The notes: generated by a model from the sequence alone, not told the origin. A stretch of 64,000 bases of DNA from Otatea glauca (GCA_036346275.1 CM070723.1:28526176-28590175); one strand, 5' to 3'; counted from the first letter of the stretch, positions 33,281 through 45,264 are shown. Numbers and translations are program-made.

Positions 33281-33673
33281 GCCAACATATCTAGTGAAAA
33301 CATCTCTTACCGTGAAAACTCTGTGAAACCCATGTGTACAAGTTTTCAAAAATTCTCAAAAAAATGACCATACATAGGAGAGGTGAGCTTCTACAATCTT
33401 GCAAAATTTTAAAACCAAACTCAATCGCATTTGAAAGATATGAAAAAGACAAATTCAACTTGAATAGTTATTTTTCACTGTTAAACACTATTCATATCTC
33501 TATTTGTATTTTTCATATCTTTCAAATGCGATTGAGTTTGATTTTTAAATTTTTCAGGATTGTTGAAGCTCACCTCCCCTACGTATATTAATTTTTTTAG
33601 AATTTTTGAAAACTTGTACACATGGTTTTCACAGAGTTTTCATGGTAAGGGGGTTTTCACTCGACATGTTGCC
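33281..33673. mobile_element. Fold-back MITE, about 393 bp
   Basis: Two arms of about 190 bp are near-perfect inverted copies. The left arm has CCAACATATCTAGTGAAAAC, CATGTGTACAAGTTTTCAAA and CAATCGCATTTGAAAGATAT. The right arm (33490-33673) carries their complements in reverse order, ending GTTTTCACTCGACATGTTGC. The RNA would fold into one long hairpin with a small loop near 33475-33490. It has no coding capacity. The flanks are TA/CA-rich, so a target duplication cannot be called and the superfamily is open; Mutator-like is possible. Confidence 0.85.
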
Positions 33674-36099
33674 ACATATATATACACATACACACAATAT
33701 ATCATTTTCGTAGTGCAATACAACATGGAGATTAACGTTGAGATCTCTTACTTTCTGGACTCTAGTTGTACTTGATTTGGCTGTGTGCATGCTTACTACC
33801 ATATTTATTTTAGTTTCCATGTCGGACACAATTTTTCAATTGCATGTTGTCTATTACATATAGATCTAAGCCTTTGATGAATAACCAAGATTTTCTCTTT
33901 TTTAGAATAATGTGGGATTTTCTAGCAATTTTTCTTTTTCTCAGATTAATGTGGGAATTTATAGCTGATGAGGCTTAGGGTGTCCCGATCTTTTGATGAG
34001 AATGATAACTATCGATTTGGTAGAGACGTCGTTGACGATCCGACTACCCTGTACGACGACGAAGTGACTTAGCAATCGCTACACCAACTTCAGAGGGATA
34101 TTGACCTTGCTGGAAGCACGATCAACCTGAACGCAAGATTCTATTCCTGCAAGCAATCGAAGAATAAGCAAGAATATGACAAAAGCAATCTAAAATTACA
34201 AATAAGAATTGATGTTCACGAATATATAGATCAAAAGGTGGGGTTCTACGAAGTAGTCTCAATAGATGGTCGTTCGACATGTCTAGAGAATAACGTAGTT
34301 TGGCCCTTGGCTAAAACTATGCTCAACAAAAACCCAAGTGTCTAAATCGGTGGCTACTGAATATATGAGAGGGAGAGACGTGAGAGGGTCAAGCTAGGGT
34401 TGTGTGCGGCCAGGAGGTGCACACAACCTGGACTTGGGCCCCCACACGCTTACAAGGCCCGAAACAGCCAAAAACATTGTTGTAGTATATTGTTTCGATG
34501 ATTTCGGCTGATTCACGATGAATCTGGGGCTGGGACTAGACCCATTGAAAAGGTCTCATTGTAAGCTTTTCATCAAGTCCAAGATCACCCAAATCGGAGT
34601 TCGTATGCAAAAGTTATTCATGTTTGAAGTCGGTGCTTTCCGAGGAGGCCGAATTAGATTCCACAACGTAATAGACTTGATATCTCTCTCTTCTTGGTCC
34701 ATAGATAACGTGTTGGAGTTGATCTAATCAGCTGTGGTAGTATTCGTAGTAGTGATTCCTGAACAATAGCCTTTTCCCTCTCCTAAATTAACTTGAGGGC
34801 TTCTAGAAAAACCTTCAATTTGTAGATATAAAGATAAAGATGGCAGTTCTCTGTTTAGTTGTACAAAAAAACATCAAGGGTAGAGCAGTGCAGTAGCAAC
34901 AGCTTGCATATACAGATTCAGCTTCGCTGGCCTCGACGGTGTATCCACGGAAGGCAGTTATTTGCAGCACCATGTGGAGAACACAGATATTCAATGCAAA
35001 CAGCCAAGACAAGTCTAGAACTACCTTAATTTTTCCCCCCAAAATTCGACAAGAATATCATGTCAAGAAATAAACTTTTCAAATAAAATATATTTACCAA
35101 CTTTAAAAAACAAAAAAAAACACATGCCAACATATTATTCGAGGAAAAAAGCTCCCGTCATTCGGATTGTGATTTTTTTATTTACAGATTGTTTGGAATA
35201 TCTTTTCTCGTTTATTGCACTTATTTTGTAATTTTTTAGTGTTATACATGTTTATTAAGGCATATTTGTGCTTCTATACTCATTTTTAGTAGTATCCTCC
35301 TTTCAGGCTTACTAGCTATTCATGCTGCCTGCTGTGTTCTTGAAAAAACTTCATAACTATCAATCCCATATTATTTTTTATTGTCAAAATAATTTTGTTT
35401 TTTATGATATTATTACAATACGAAGATGCCGGTTAGCTTATACTGCAATATAAATATGCAAAGCTTCATGTACTAAATTTGTAATGCCATGTGCTACACA
35501 TTGACTAAACTAAACTAATTATATGACTTGAAATCATAAAGCTAGTACATAAGGAACATAAGCACTCCAAATATCATTATCACGCACTACTATTTTTTAT
35601 ATTTGTTCCGCCTATCTATAGAAGAAGGTTCGAAAGTCCTTTTAATTATTTACTAATACTCCATCTGGTTACAAAAGAGTGATATTTTGGGATTCGGCCA
35701 AACTTTCTAACTGTTGTATCTATATATCTTAGTTAATTCTGAACAGTAAGATCGGACACAAGAAAATGTGCAGTACATGCTGATTTGTCTCGAAAAATAC
35801 TTTCATAACAAAATAAATTGCAAGTTGCACTGCCTAAATTTACTATAATTGCATAAAACACCGGGTCGAAGCAATCTTTCTGAGTAATAATACCATGTAT
35901 AATGACAAGTTGGACTTTACATAACTGTTGACGCCTTTTTTACTCATATTTTACCCCGAGAATCCTCCAAAATGCAAGGTAAAAATGATGATTTAATCCC
36001 TGTTCGGCGCTCATTTATGCAATTATTTCTATATATACCGCACGTCAAAACATCTTGCAGGAAAATCAATAAAAGTTGAGAAATCAAGAAAATGAAGAA
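33674..36099. other. AT-rich spacer with unclassified repeat-like segment
   Basis: No host gene recognised. The segment 33960-34790 is less AT-rich and looks like a piece of a transposon (leader-like GACGTCGTTGACGATCCGAC near 34025), but I found no ends, repeats or coding sequence to classify it. 35040-36099 is AT-rich and shows nothing. Confidence 0.45.
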
Positions 36100-36136
36100 A
36101 AATGGCAGATCCACCGGTGGGCCGGCTGCCTAACCA

Positions 36137-36210
36137 TATATAGAACCGATCGTGATGAGCACCGTCATCATAATTGGTTCTAGCTCAGGACCGATTGTGA
36201 TGTGCCGTTT
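36137..36210. repeat. Left subterminal repeats of the CACTA region
   Basis: AGAACCGATCGTGATGAGC, ATCATAATTGGTTCTAGC and AGGACCGATTGTGATG lie in both orientations. They match the motif of the clusters at 45265-45510 and 52210-52509 and are presumed transposase-binding sites. Confidence 0.65.
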
Positions 36211-36599
36211 GATGTTCAATGTAAATCGTCAGAAAACAGCTCCAGATTATAGTACACATATAACATTCACAATATCTAACACAATATCACATAACATTCA
36301 TAATACATAATATTGTTTACATACCACATAACATTCACAAAACAATAATATCACATTCACATGATATAATATTGCTTATATATGGACTACTGGGAGTCTA
36401 TCGGGTCTCTAAATCTACCATCCTCTGTTATAATTTATGTCCAGTATCATTGGCATATGTGATCTCGTAATTTGTTGAGATCTTTGTTGTCTAGGCTCTT
36501 GAGGGGGCTATTGAGGTTCTGCAACATAGAAAGTAGTACACTAGTTTAAGTTAAAATTTGTATGTAAAAGGCTGAGTGTATTATGCATGTACATATACC

Positions 36600-37560
36600 A
36601 TACGAAAAATGTATACGCCACCAACTAGGATCAGCATGTAATGCATGACGTAGAAGCCGCACATATCGTCGCACCTCTGTTGATGACACTGTGAATAAAG
36701 AAAATCAAATTAGGAGACAAAGAACAGTTGTAAGAAAAAATCCTATGCTAGGCACTTGTACCTTGAAATGCTTCGACTCTAGCTAGTCACCAAGTTTGTC
36801 ATCATGTCGCCCTCCTTCAGCAACGTAAGACAAGAAAGCCCTACATGCATTGGAGAGATGCCATTGAGGCAAAAAAAATAAACGTAGTTAAATACAGAAA
36901 GTGTTAGGTTAGAGGAATGTACTTACTTCTGCAAAACAGGCTTGATCGCGTAGGACATCGGTCTCTCTTCTTGAGCAAGTTAAAAGTCTAGACCCTAAGA
37001 GTAGAACCAAATGGTTGCTTATTAAATGGTATGCAATGCAAGAAAATGAGTTCATATACGGTTTAACTGCGTATAAGTAATTGAAGGTTAAAGTCATTAG
37101 ATTAGTACTTACTCCTCGTGGTAAGGGAAGAGAATGAAGTCCTTTTTTCCTCAACCTGCAATGCCTACTCGATGTAGTTGACAAAGAACTCCGAATGAAG
37201 CCTAGCCATGATCGCAGAAACAATCTCGGGGTTGACGAACCCAATTAGGTGTTGACCCGTCACGGCTCGCTGCCTCATTATCCTACAACTCGTGTCAATT
37301 TTTAAAAAACATAATAAATCCTATAACAGTCATAAGCTCATGTTGAATGGTGCGACACTCATAGCGTCGAGCATCGTACAGTAGAAATATCGATGGCTTT
37401 TAGTCTATACAAAAGGAATAGATCCTCAAAACTCACTAGAAATATCACATGCTCCTAGCGGTAGAAATGTCTCCGTCAATACCTCACATTGAATCAACGT
37501 GAGGCTGAGCCTCATTTGCCTTGTCAATGTACCATCCATAGAACAAGTGAGTGCACTTGC
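36600..37560 (-). pseudogene. Ulp1-type (C48) protease part of the CACTA second gene
   Basis: Minus-strand pieces appear in family order: FEDLFLLYRLKAIDISTVRC (about 37450-37370), HLIGFVNPEIVSAIMARLHS (37240-37180), KKDFILFPYHE (37140-37105), NHLVLLLGSRLL (about 37010-36975, where HW is usual before the L run), ACRAFLSYVAEGGRHDDKLG (about 36840-36780) and CHQQRCDDMCGFYVMHYMLI (about 36690-36630). The last carries the Gln and the catalytic Cys (MCGFYV) of Ulp1-like SUMO proteases. Some plant transposons carry such a domain; its role in them is not settled. The pieces are separated by introns and frameshifts. The tryptophan after the catalytic His region is lost, so it is likely inactive. Confidence 0.65.
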
Positions 37561-37579
37561 CTATAGCATTCAATTCATT

Positions 37580-37769
37580 GCTAGGGACAAGGGGCATTCC
37601 ATGTACGCACCCCTTAGAATCTCGAGGGGGCTCTGTAGCCTCTGTCAACTTTGCTTTCTAGACAGAAGGAGTTTTCGAGATATGTACAAGGGGCTTTCCT
37701 TTTATTTGAGGGGGCTATGTGGCCTTTGTCAACTTTACTTTCTAGATAGAAGGTGTCTCTGAGGCCGGG
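37580..37769 (-). repeat. Direct ~90 bp repeats in the CACTA second gene, split by an LTR element
   Basis: The unit (G)GGACAAGG(G/T)GC..TTCCATGTA, GAGGGG(G/A)CTCT(G/A)T, GCCTCTGTCAACTTTGC and TTCTAGACAGAAGG occurs twice at about 37587-37765. It occurs a third time at 41153-41235, directly beyond the inserted gypsy element. The three copies were therefore contiguous before that insertion. They lie in the linker between the TNPA-like and protease parts. Confidence 0.7.
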
Positions 37770-38308
37770 TGTCGACTTTTGTAGTCGGCAATAAATTTAT
37801 GGGGTAGGCGCTAGATCTCAAACTCGAAGGTCACACAAGACAAGGGGTTTAGACAGAGTTCGAGCTCTCATGAGGAGATAATACCCTAGTCCTGTGTGCT
37901 GGGATTATGCAGATCTCTTGGATCTAAGATTGCTCAAAGCGCAATATGCTCTAAGCGATATGAGGTGTGCTATACTCTATGGCTTGATCGCTCTATGCTT
38001 GGATGATCGGATCCTTATGTTGTTGCCCGCCCTCTCCCTTATATAGCGGGGGTGGGGCGGCTTACAGAGTCCTGATCGGTTTGGAGATTCTGATCGGTTA
38101 CAACATTCTAGTCAGTTAATAGGATAGAGTTTACATCTTTATCTACCCTATTAACGACTCGGATTACAACCGTATCTATCATATCTAAATATAAGTTCAA
38201 CTTCCTTTAGGATATGTCCTCGCGCACTGGCAATGGGCTTGATGCGGGAGTATCTTCCGGCCTCCTCTTGGGCTTGTCATGAGGGTACCCGGGTTCTTAT
38301 ATTCCACA
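37770..38308 (-). repeat. 3' LTR of the short gypsy derivative
   Basis: 539 bp on the plus strand, from TGTCGACTTTTGTAG to TATATTCCACA. It matches 40609-41151 along its length. CTTATATAG near 38038 gives a minus-strand TATA box. Confidence 0.9.
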
Positions 38309-39194
38309 GTAGCCCCGAGTCCTTTGCCATCGAGTTGCCGCCTTCCTGGTTGCAGCCCAATTGAGTCATGCTTCACGCCGAGTGCTTCCAGTTCTTGATG
38401 CGCTTCGACTAGTTTTCCTTCTGGTGAGTGCCCTATTGTAGGCAAAGAGATCGTGAAGGACTCAATAGAGCTCCACGCGTTAAACTTTCCGAGTGGTTCC
38501 TAGCCCCATTATTGGAATTCTGGCAGTCGGCTCATCTTGGGACATACTGCATCCCAAACGATATGCAGAAGTCAAAACGCTTTTCCCGCCGAGGCAAAAT
38601 TCAGCCCACTCCTTTAAATTCATTCGTCGCCGAAGTTCTTGATGTCGTCGTTGAAGCGCTGGCTCACACACATCGCATCCAAATTTAGTAGCCCCAAATC
38701 ATGTATATGCGTAACTTAGGCAATGTAAAAACAATTCACTCGGATGTGATGTCCGACCGTGTATATATAATTTTAGAGTTTTTACTCTTTTTCCTTATTG
38801 ATTTTGAATTCATCCGAGTGGTTTTACTCTTTTTGTTTAAGCACTCGCCTCGACTAGTCTAGCCCCGGCGCTGGGAGTCGGCTCATGCCTCTTTTCCTGT
38901 GCACGTGTTTTGGGTGACTAAAGTTCGCCGCTCATGGGGTTAGAGCTTCACAATTTGGAGTTATCGCACTCGGATTCACTCAATCGTTAAGCAAAAGAAG
39001 AAAATACAACTCAAAAAGATGTGCGTGCGCACGCTTATTAGGTAGCCCCGACTTCATCGCTTAGTTGTGGGTCAACTAAGTAGCAAGTCGAAAGTCAACA
39101 ATTTTATTTATAATGACATAATTGAGTAAAAAGCGACTTAGCGCTTTATGCTACATATGTTGTCGACGATCGTGCCATCTTTGCTCGGGCGCAG

Positions 39195-40010
39195 CGTGGC
39201 TCATGGTCAGACTGAAGGTGGCGCTCGAAGCGCGGCGTGAGGCTCGTGGTCGTCCGAAGGTGGCGCTTCGGCGCAGCGTGGCTCTGGCCGTCGCCGAAGG
39301 TGGCGCTTCGGCGCAGCGTGGCTCTGGCCGTCCGAAAGTGGCTCTCGGCGCAGCGTAGGCTCGTGGCCGTCCGAAGGTGGCGCTCGGTGCGGCGTAAGCT
39401 CGTGGCCGTCTGCCGGGTGGTGCTCGGGCGCGCGAGGCTCGTGGCCGCGAAAGGTGACACTCGAAGCGCAGCGTGGCTCATGGCCTTGCCAAAGTGGCGC
39501 TACGGGCGCAGCGTAGGCTCGTGGCCGTCGCCGAAGGTGGCGCTTCGGCGCAGCGTGGCTCGTGGCGTCCGGAAGGTGGGCGCAGCGTAGGCTCGTGGCC
39601 ATGCCGAAGGTGGCGCTGGCGCCGGCGTGGGCTCGTGGCCGTCCGAAGGTGGCGCTTCGGGCGCAGCGTGGCTCGTGGCCGCGCCGAAGGTGGGCGCAGC
39701 GTAGGCTCGTGGCCATGCCGGCGTGGCGCCGGCGCCGGCGTGGGCTCGTGGCGTCGCCGAAGGTGGCGCTTCGGGCGCAGCGTGGGCTCGTGGCGTGCGA
39801 AGGTGGCGCTTCGAAGCGCAGCGTAGGCTCGTGGCCGTCTGAAAGTGGCGCCGGGCGCAGCGTAGGCTCTGGAAGTGCCGAAGGTGGCGCTCGGCGCAGC
39901 GTAGGCTCGTGGCCTTGCCGGCGGTGGCGCCGAAGCGCGGCGTGGCTCATGGCCGTCGCCGAAAGTGGCGCTGGGCGCAGCGTAGGCTCGTGGTCGTCTT
40001 CGAAGTCGCG
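39195..40010 (-). repeat. GC-rich minisatellite, about 20 units of 33-43 bp, within gag
   Basis: Units have the form GGTGGCGCTTCGG, GCGCAGCGTAGGCTCGTGG, then CCGTCCGAA. Lengths vary by small gaps. On the minus strand the array follows directly after the gag peptide GKAVGEAH, equivalent to EKPVREAH in the element at 21254. The minus strand stays open through most of the array and would encode repeats such as GHEPTLRRAPPSA and RPRAYAAPSATF. It is probably a local amplification of a gag segment, not a separate gene. Confidence 0.85.
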
Positions 40011-40039
40011 TGGGGCGCAAGTGCGCTTCACCTACCGCT

Positions 40040-40560
40040 TTTCCCGATTTCGCTAAATTGCGGCCGCCGTCACCATGCCCTTGATCCGGCCACGATCGGG
40101 CCACCGGGCTATCCGATGCAATCATCGGGTCCAGCTTGTCGAGAAGCGCCTTGGAGGCGACGACGCTACGCATTGGCGCGCGAAAACGGCTTGATCTCCC
40201 AACCGATTGCGGGAGGTCCTCGCGACATTGCGGCCGCGAGATCGGCGATCGCACTTGCACCTCCTTACCCTTACGAAGACGATCTTCCCCGCAGCTTCTG
40301 TTCTTCTTGTTGGCATTGAGATCGGTCTTCGCTCTTCTATCGCGAAGATGCCACGAAGATCGCAGCAATTCCTCGCGACGCCGATCGGTTTGCTTGGCCA
40401 AGTCAAAGTGACATACCGAGATGGGTTGGCTCGATCTTTACCGATCGGATCCGGTTTTGGACGAACATGATAAGCTCTCCGCACAAGATTCGCGATAAAG
40501 TCCGTGTTTCGGCGGAAGGCTGGCCGAGACGAAGGTGGCGGCGAATCCACCGATTGTCGC
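40040..40560 (-). pseudogene. Gag leader of the short gypsy derivative
   Basis: Minus-strand frames give PSKPIGVARNCCDLRGIFAI, KGKEVQVRSPIS, SVGRSSRFRAPMRSVVASKA and DKLDPMIASDSP. These parallel GKPVGSIRNGCVFRGVFSIE, KGKEIQTRSLRS, RTPMQNVVAQDA and TTDPMIASDGP of the 21254 element, so both share the same gag N-terminus. Frameshifts break it, and the capsid domain is gone, replaced by the minisatellite and 3' sequence. Confidence 0.75.
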
Positions 40561-40608
40561 CATCGAGTATGTGGAAAAGATTATAGCGCTTCTACTACAG
40601 CGCTTAAC

Positions 40609-41151
40609 CGCCGACTTTTGTAGTCGGCAATAAATTTATGGGGTAGGCGCTAGATCTCAAACTCGAAGGTCACACAAGACAAGGGGTTTAGACAGGTTCA
40701 GGCTCTCGCGGAGGAGATAATACCCTAGTCCTGTGTGCTGGGATTATGTAGATCTCATGGATCTAAGATTGCTCAAAGCGCAATATGCTCTGGGCGATAT
40801 GAGGTGTGCTATGCTCTATGGCTTGATCGCTCTATGCTTGGATGATCGGATCCTTATGTTGTTGCCCACCCTCTCCCTTATATAGCGGGGGTGGGCGGCT
40901 TACAGAGTCCTGATCGGTTTGGAGATTCCGATCGGTTACAAGATTCTAGTCGCTTAATAGGATAGAGTTTACATCTTTATCTACCCTATTAACGACTCGG
41001 ATTACAACCGTATCTATCATATCTAAATATAAGTTCAACTTCCTTTAGGATATGTCCCCTTGCGCACGGCAGCGGGGCCTGACGCGGGGAGTATCTTCTG
41101 GGCCTCCCTCTTGGGCTTGTCATGAGGGTGCCCGGGTTCTTATATTCCACA
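40609..41151 (-). repeat. 5' LTR of the short gypsy derivative
   Basis: 543 bp, from CGCCGACTTTTGTAGTCGG (two changes in the first three bases compared with TGTCGAC) to TATATTCCACA. TCGGG follows at 41152-41156. Confidence 0.9.
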
Positions 41152-41156
41152 TCGGG

Positions 41157-43017
41157 ACAAGGTGCTTTCCATGTATTTGAGGGGACTCTATGGCCTCTGT
41201 CAACTTTGCCTTCTTGACAAAAGGATTCTCCAAGGTCCCCTGTAGTTCTTTGGTCATCGTGCTAGTCCTTTTGCACACCAGTTCTGCACTTTGCGTAGGA
41301 GTTGACTTGGATGGAGAAGTCGTCATAGTGGTGGGGGCAGGAGCAATAGCAAGTGTAGATACAATAGAAATCTACAAAGCACATGCATATGTAACATGTT
41401 GCAGTACTGGAATGATCGAAAAGACATGAGGGATTTTTATCTTGACTAGTACAACACCCGTCAGGGGTCACTTGATGAACGACATCTGTGCTTGCCCGAG
41501 AGTGGTGATATCTTCTTTCGGGCGAACTCCAGCACATGAGATAGGAAGTCATCGTGCACATAGTCTATCTACACCCTCATGTAGCCCTTCCCCAAAGGTT
41601 TACCATGCACCGTGTCAGTCTTTCTGTATAGAAATACAACCCTGCGTGCAGCCTCAACGGGAAATTCATCTTTCATCATGACGAGATGGAACTTGGCAGG
41701 CGCCTGCAAGAACTGCGCAACTTGATCGGCAACATTGTTTAGCTTACTCCTGTACCTTTAAGTCAAAAACAATTATTACCTTAAGTTGGGGACCAACCTG
41801 ATCATTTCTAGAAGAGCAACTGCTAGGGCGGGGCACGAACCTTTCTATGAGAGGCGAGGCCATCTGACTCTGGGAGATCATTGCCATCATCTCGGCCCTC
41901 AAGCTCTCCTCACGTGCCATCATCTCCTCCCTCAGTGTGTCTTTGAGGTGCTCTGCACGTGCATCCCATGATCTTGATCTGACACTGGCATCGTCCTCGT
42001 CTTGGAAGAAGGACATCTTTGTATGGCCCGCACCTGCAACAAGCACTCGCCCCTTATGGTCGGGCTTCCCGATCGCCAAAGACAGGATGTCCTTTGACCC
42101 TTGGCTCTAAAAGGTCTCTTGCTCTTTCTATTGGCTTACCTCCTCCTTCAAGAAGCGAATATAAATTAGTGCTAAAATACAACAGGAAGGGTCAACTGCA
42201 ATGTACTAAGTTAGATGTCTTACGATGGTGGAGACGATCCGCGCGGTCGCGGGGTTTGGAACTATAATATGACCGTCGAAGGTTTTCTTTGTCCTTGCTA
42301 ATACCTAGTTGTGTGCCCGCTGCTCACATATGTGAGAGTAAGGCATTTCTGTCCTAGAGCGGGCATAGTCCTCGACAGGTCGCGCCCACTCTGCCTTCTT
42401 CCTTTCATAGCCGATGGAACCAAGGTGGTGCGCATGTGTGTTCTACCTCTAGATAGCGATGTTCTTCTCTCTTAGCTCCTCCGCCTTGGGCATACTCTTC
42501 ATCCTTGTGATCTCCTCCCAAACATCGGGAGTTACAAACGGATACCTCTCGAAGGGAGAATGACCTTTCAGCACGTACTCACCATGCATGATAACCCTAA
42601 AGTGCTTCAAAGACACACCTCTTCTCTTTAAGGCATACCGCCTCGCATTGCTTTCATGTTCCTCTGATATAATCCATTTGCCCCTAACTTCGTCCCAAAA
42701 CTGATTCTTCTGCTCGGTGCTGACTTTCTTCCTCCAGTCTTTAACCATGATCAGTACTCTCTCCCTCACCAATTGGCCGAGAAAAGATCGATAGCGCCCC
42801 TTATACTTAGGAAGACCCATGCAAACCGTCGTGGCATCAAAGTGTCTGTGGCGTTCTCCCTGTGGCCCCCTTTATTCGGTCCTCGATCTTTTCTCACCTC
42901 ACTCGGCCCCTCAACATTTGTCACCTTACTCGGCCCCTCAACATCATCTTCTATTCTATCTGGCGATGAGCTGGTGCTCTCTGTTTGCGATATTTTGAAT
43001 ATATATATATATATCAA
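41157..43017 (-). pseudogene. CACTA second gene, TNPA-like part
   Basis: Minus strand. The N-terminal part is near 43017-42830 (acidic, PSKVTNVEGPSEVRKDRGPN). A conserved block (42820-42450) contains GRYRSFLGQLVRERV, KNQFWDEVRGKWIISEEHES and PFERYPFVTPDVWEEITRMK, then HHLGSIGYERKKAEWARPVE (about 42420-42360, after a frameshift) and a helical acidic segment RAEHLKDTLREEMMAREESL (about 41970-41890). The G-Y-x-K-x-x-W pattern is typical of Ptta/En-Spm TNPA-like proteins that bind subterminal repeats. It continues beyond the gypsy insertion into the Ulp1-type part. Broken by frameshifts. Confidence 0.6.
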
Positions 43018-45264
43018 AACTAAACTTAATGAGAGAAATCAATTCATATATTTGGCATGGTCATATATTTCACATGAGAGAAATATATTAATGTAATTAA
43101 AATGGTCATATATTTCACATGAGAGAAAGCAATTCATAACTATTATGTCAACTTGACAATGAATCATGTAAATTAACAAATTAATGGATAATCCATAGCA
43201 TATTATTGTACTAGCATATTATAGTAAATTAACAGGTTAATGGATGATCTTAAAGAAACATCTATCTGTTAACCAACTAAGTACGTACCAACGAAGACTC
43301 CATATCTCTAATTAGGTTAGGTCCTAATCCCATTCAAGGATATGTGGTTCGAACAAGTTCCTAAGTTGTTGGCCAACTCTAGAGAAATTTTCAGCAACAT
43401 CTCCCCGCTGTTCTCCAAATAAACATCTCGACAACAAGTCAAGAGGGTGTGTATCCGAAGAACACTAGGGAGATGCTACCAAAATTAATTTTCTTTGCAG
43501 TTGTAAAACAGCTTAGGAACTTGCCCGAACCACATATCCTCGAACTATTCAAAAAAACATGGATAATTCAAGACTACTTGCTTATAAATATATCATTTCA
43601 GTATATTTATAAACAAGCATCCTCGAACGGGAGACGTAGGTTATGCAACCTAAACTCTAACATTGATCATATTACAACTACAATGGTGGTAGGTTTTTTT
43701 AAAAAAAAATCGATTTTTGGAAACAGGAAACCAAAATTCCTAGACCATGGTTGAAAAATCAAACCGAATTAACCGAAAAAATCGGTTCTGTTTTTTTTAG
43801 TTTTTCGGTAACCGAAAAATAATACCAGCATTCCCAACCTTTGATTATTACCAAGATTAATACCAAGACATAACTTTGATTCGAACCAAAGATAGAACTT
43901 AGACATTGATACTTTAGCATTGCTACTACTATCCAGTCACAAAGACATGGAGCCACAACAAAACTAAAAAAGGACACTGATTGGTAAGATAATTAATCAA
44001 ACAGAACATTAATTAAGTAGGTAATTTCAAACATCTAGCAATTAGCAAACTAGACTCCATCAAAATAGGGCTATTCAGCAACTATACTCTAGCCTTATGT
44101 TTTAATAGAGTTAATTGTCAACAGGTCCCAATAAGATTCTTATGCACATATATTACATGCTTTACCAGAAGAATAACACATTATGGGCAGGCAACTCAAG
44201 TCATAGAAAATAGAAAATAAAATTATGCGTTTAAGGACTTTACAATTTCTCTCTACTATTTCAATTCAACAAAAGAACACTTTACATGTACATCTGATCA
44301 AAGAACCAATTTACTGTTGTTTATCGAATATTCTACATGGGATTTCTCAAAACTTTCATGATTAGGACATCAAGAAAACAAAAGAAATGGCATGGGGTTG
44401 TTTTACCATTACTCACTTGCAGAGGCTATAATGGTACAATATTTGGCACTGATAAACAGTTAAGTTTATCTTTTATCATTGCGAAGTGCTAACTAAACTG
44501 CTAAAGTGTTGAAACACATTTGGAGCAAGCATGTATGATGTTGTGCCCTCATTTGACCGGTAGAGTCCATCTATTTAGTTGTTACATTCATGCACTCGAT
44601 TTTGGCAGAATGAAATCACAACAAATACAACTCAAATATGAAATTTTATGAGGTGGAGTTCTACGTCACCAGCCGATTGAAGCGCAGAGAAGTCGGAGGG
44701 AGTTTAGGAGGAGGGAGGCTCGGGGAGCAGATGGAGGCAGGGATCTAGGCATTGGGGGTAGGCGTCGAGGGAGACAATGGATCCAAGCGTCAGTGACAGA
44801 CAGAGATCAAAGCGAAGGGCCGGAGGGCTCAGCTCGGGCCTCAAAGGCGACGATGCGATGGCCGTTGGGGAATGGGTGTGTGGAGAAAGGTGGAAAGAGA
44901 GTGACACCTCGTAGGCAGCGTAGGCCTTAGTAGCATGCACCCCTCGTTGGTCTAGGCGTAGCCAGAGTAGACCAAGAGGGAGGAGGCGAGGCCATCCGGA
45001 GAACCAGATTGGGAGATCCATAGAGAGAGAGAGAGGAGTGAGGGAGTGGGGGAAAAGAGAGCAAGAAGAAAAGAATAATGAGCCAGCTGGGTTAGGAAGA
45101 AAAAAGAGAGGAAAAGAAAAAAGGGGAAGGAAAAAAATAGGAAGAAAAGAAAAAAGGAAACTATAGAAAAAATGTAAACCGCAATAACGTCCATAAAAGG
45201 TTGCAGTAAAAATTTAATAAGAAAATAAACACCAGTAGATAATTAATTAAAGAAAAGTTATATA
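43018..45264 (-). other. Non-coding interval between CACTA second gene and middle repeat cluster
   Basis: AT-rich except 44690-45060. On the minus strand that part is C/T-rich, with GC content like a 5' leader of the second gene. (TA)n lies at 42997-43010. Inverted AACCGAAAAA/TTTTTCGGTT motifs lie at 43760-43815. Frames at 44704-45194 are low-complexity and not convincing as protein. Confidence 0.4.

Larger units (their letters stand above)
37770..41151 (-). mobile_element. Short gypsy derivative (same LTR family as 21254), minus strand
   Basis: LTRs at 37770-38308 and 40609-41151 enclose 2.3 kb. The flanks CCGGG (37765-37769) and TCGGG (41152-41156) fit a 5 bp target duplication with one change. 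The LTR ends (TGTCGACTTTTGTAGTCGG to TTATATTCCACA on plus) are the reverse complement of the LTR family at 21254. The minus orientation is set by the TATA context and by the purine tract complement GTAGCCCCGAGT after 38308. Only a gag leader remains, followed by a GC-rich minisatellite and non-coding 3' sequence. It is a non-autonomous derivative inserted in the CACTA second gene. Confidence 0.88.

Noticed and set aside
36100..36140. CACTA left terminus
   Set aside because: I searched for a CACTA start matching the right end near the left repeat cluster and found none, so the boundary given is only the approximate edge of the repeat cluster.
39207..40401. Long minus-strand frames (274 and 307 codons) that could be new proteins
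   Set aside because: They are mostly translated minisatellite units joined to a gag remnant. The open frame follows from the GC-rich repeat with few stop codons, so I record it as a repeat.
44704..45194. Minus-strand frames rich in Leu/Phe/Ser that look like membrane protein
   Set aside because: The plus strand is a purine-rich GAGAGA/GAAAA tract, so hydrophobic codons arise from low complexity. Not accepted as coding.
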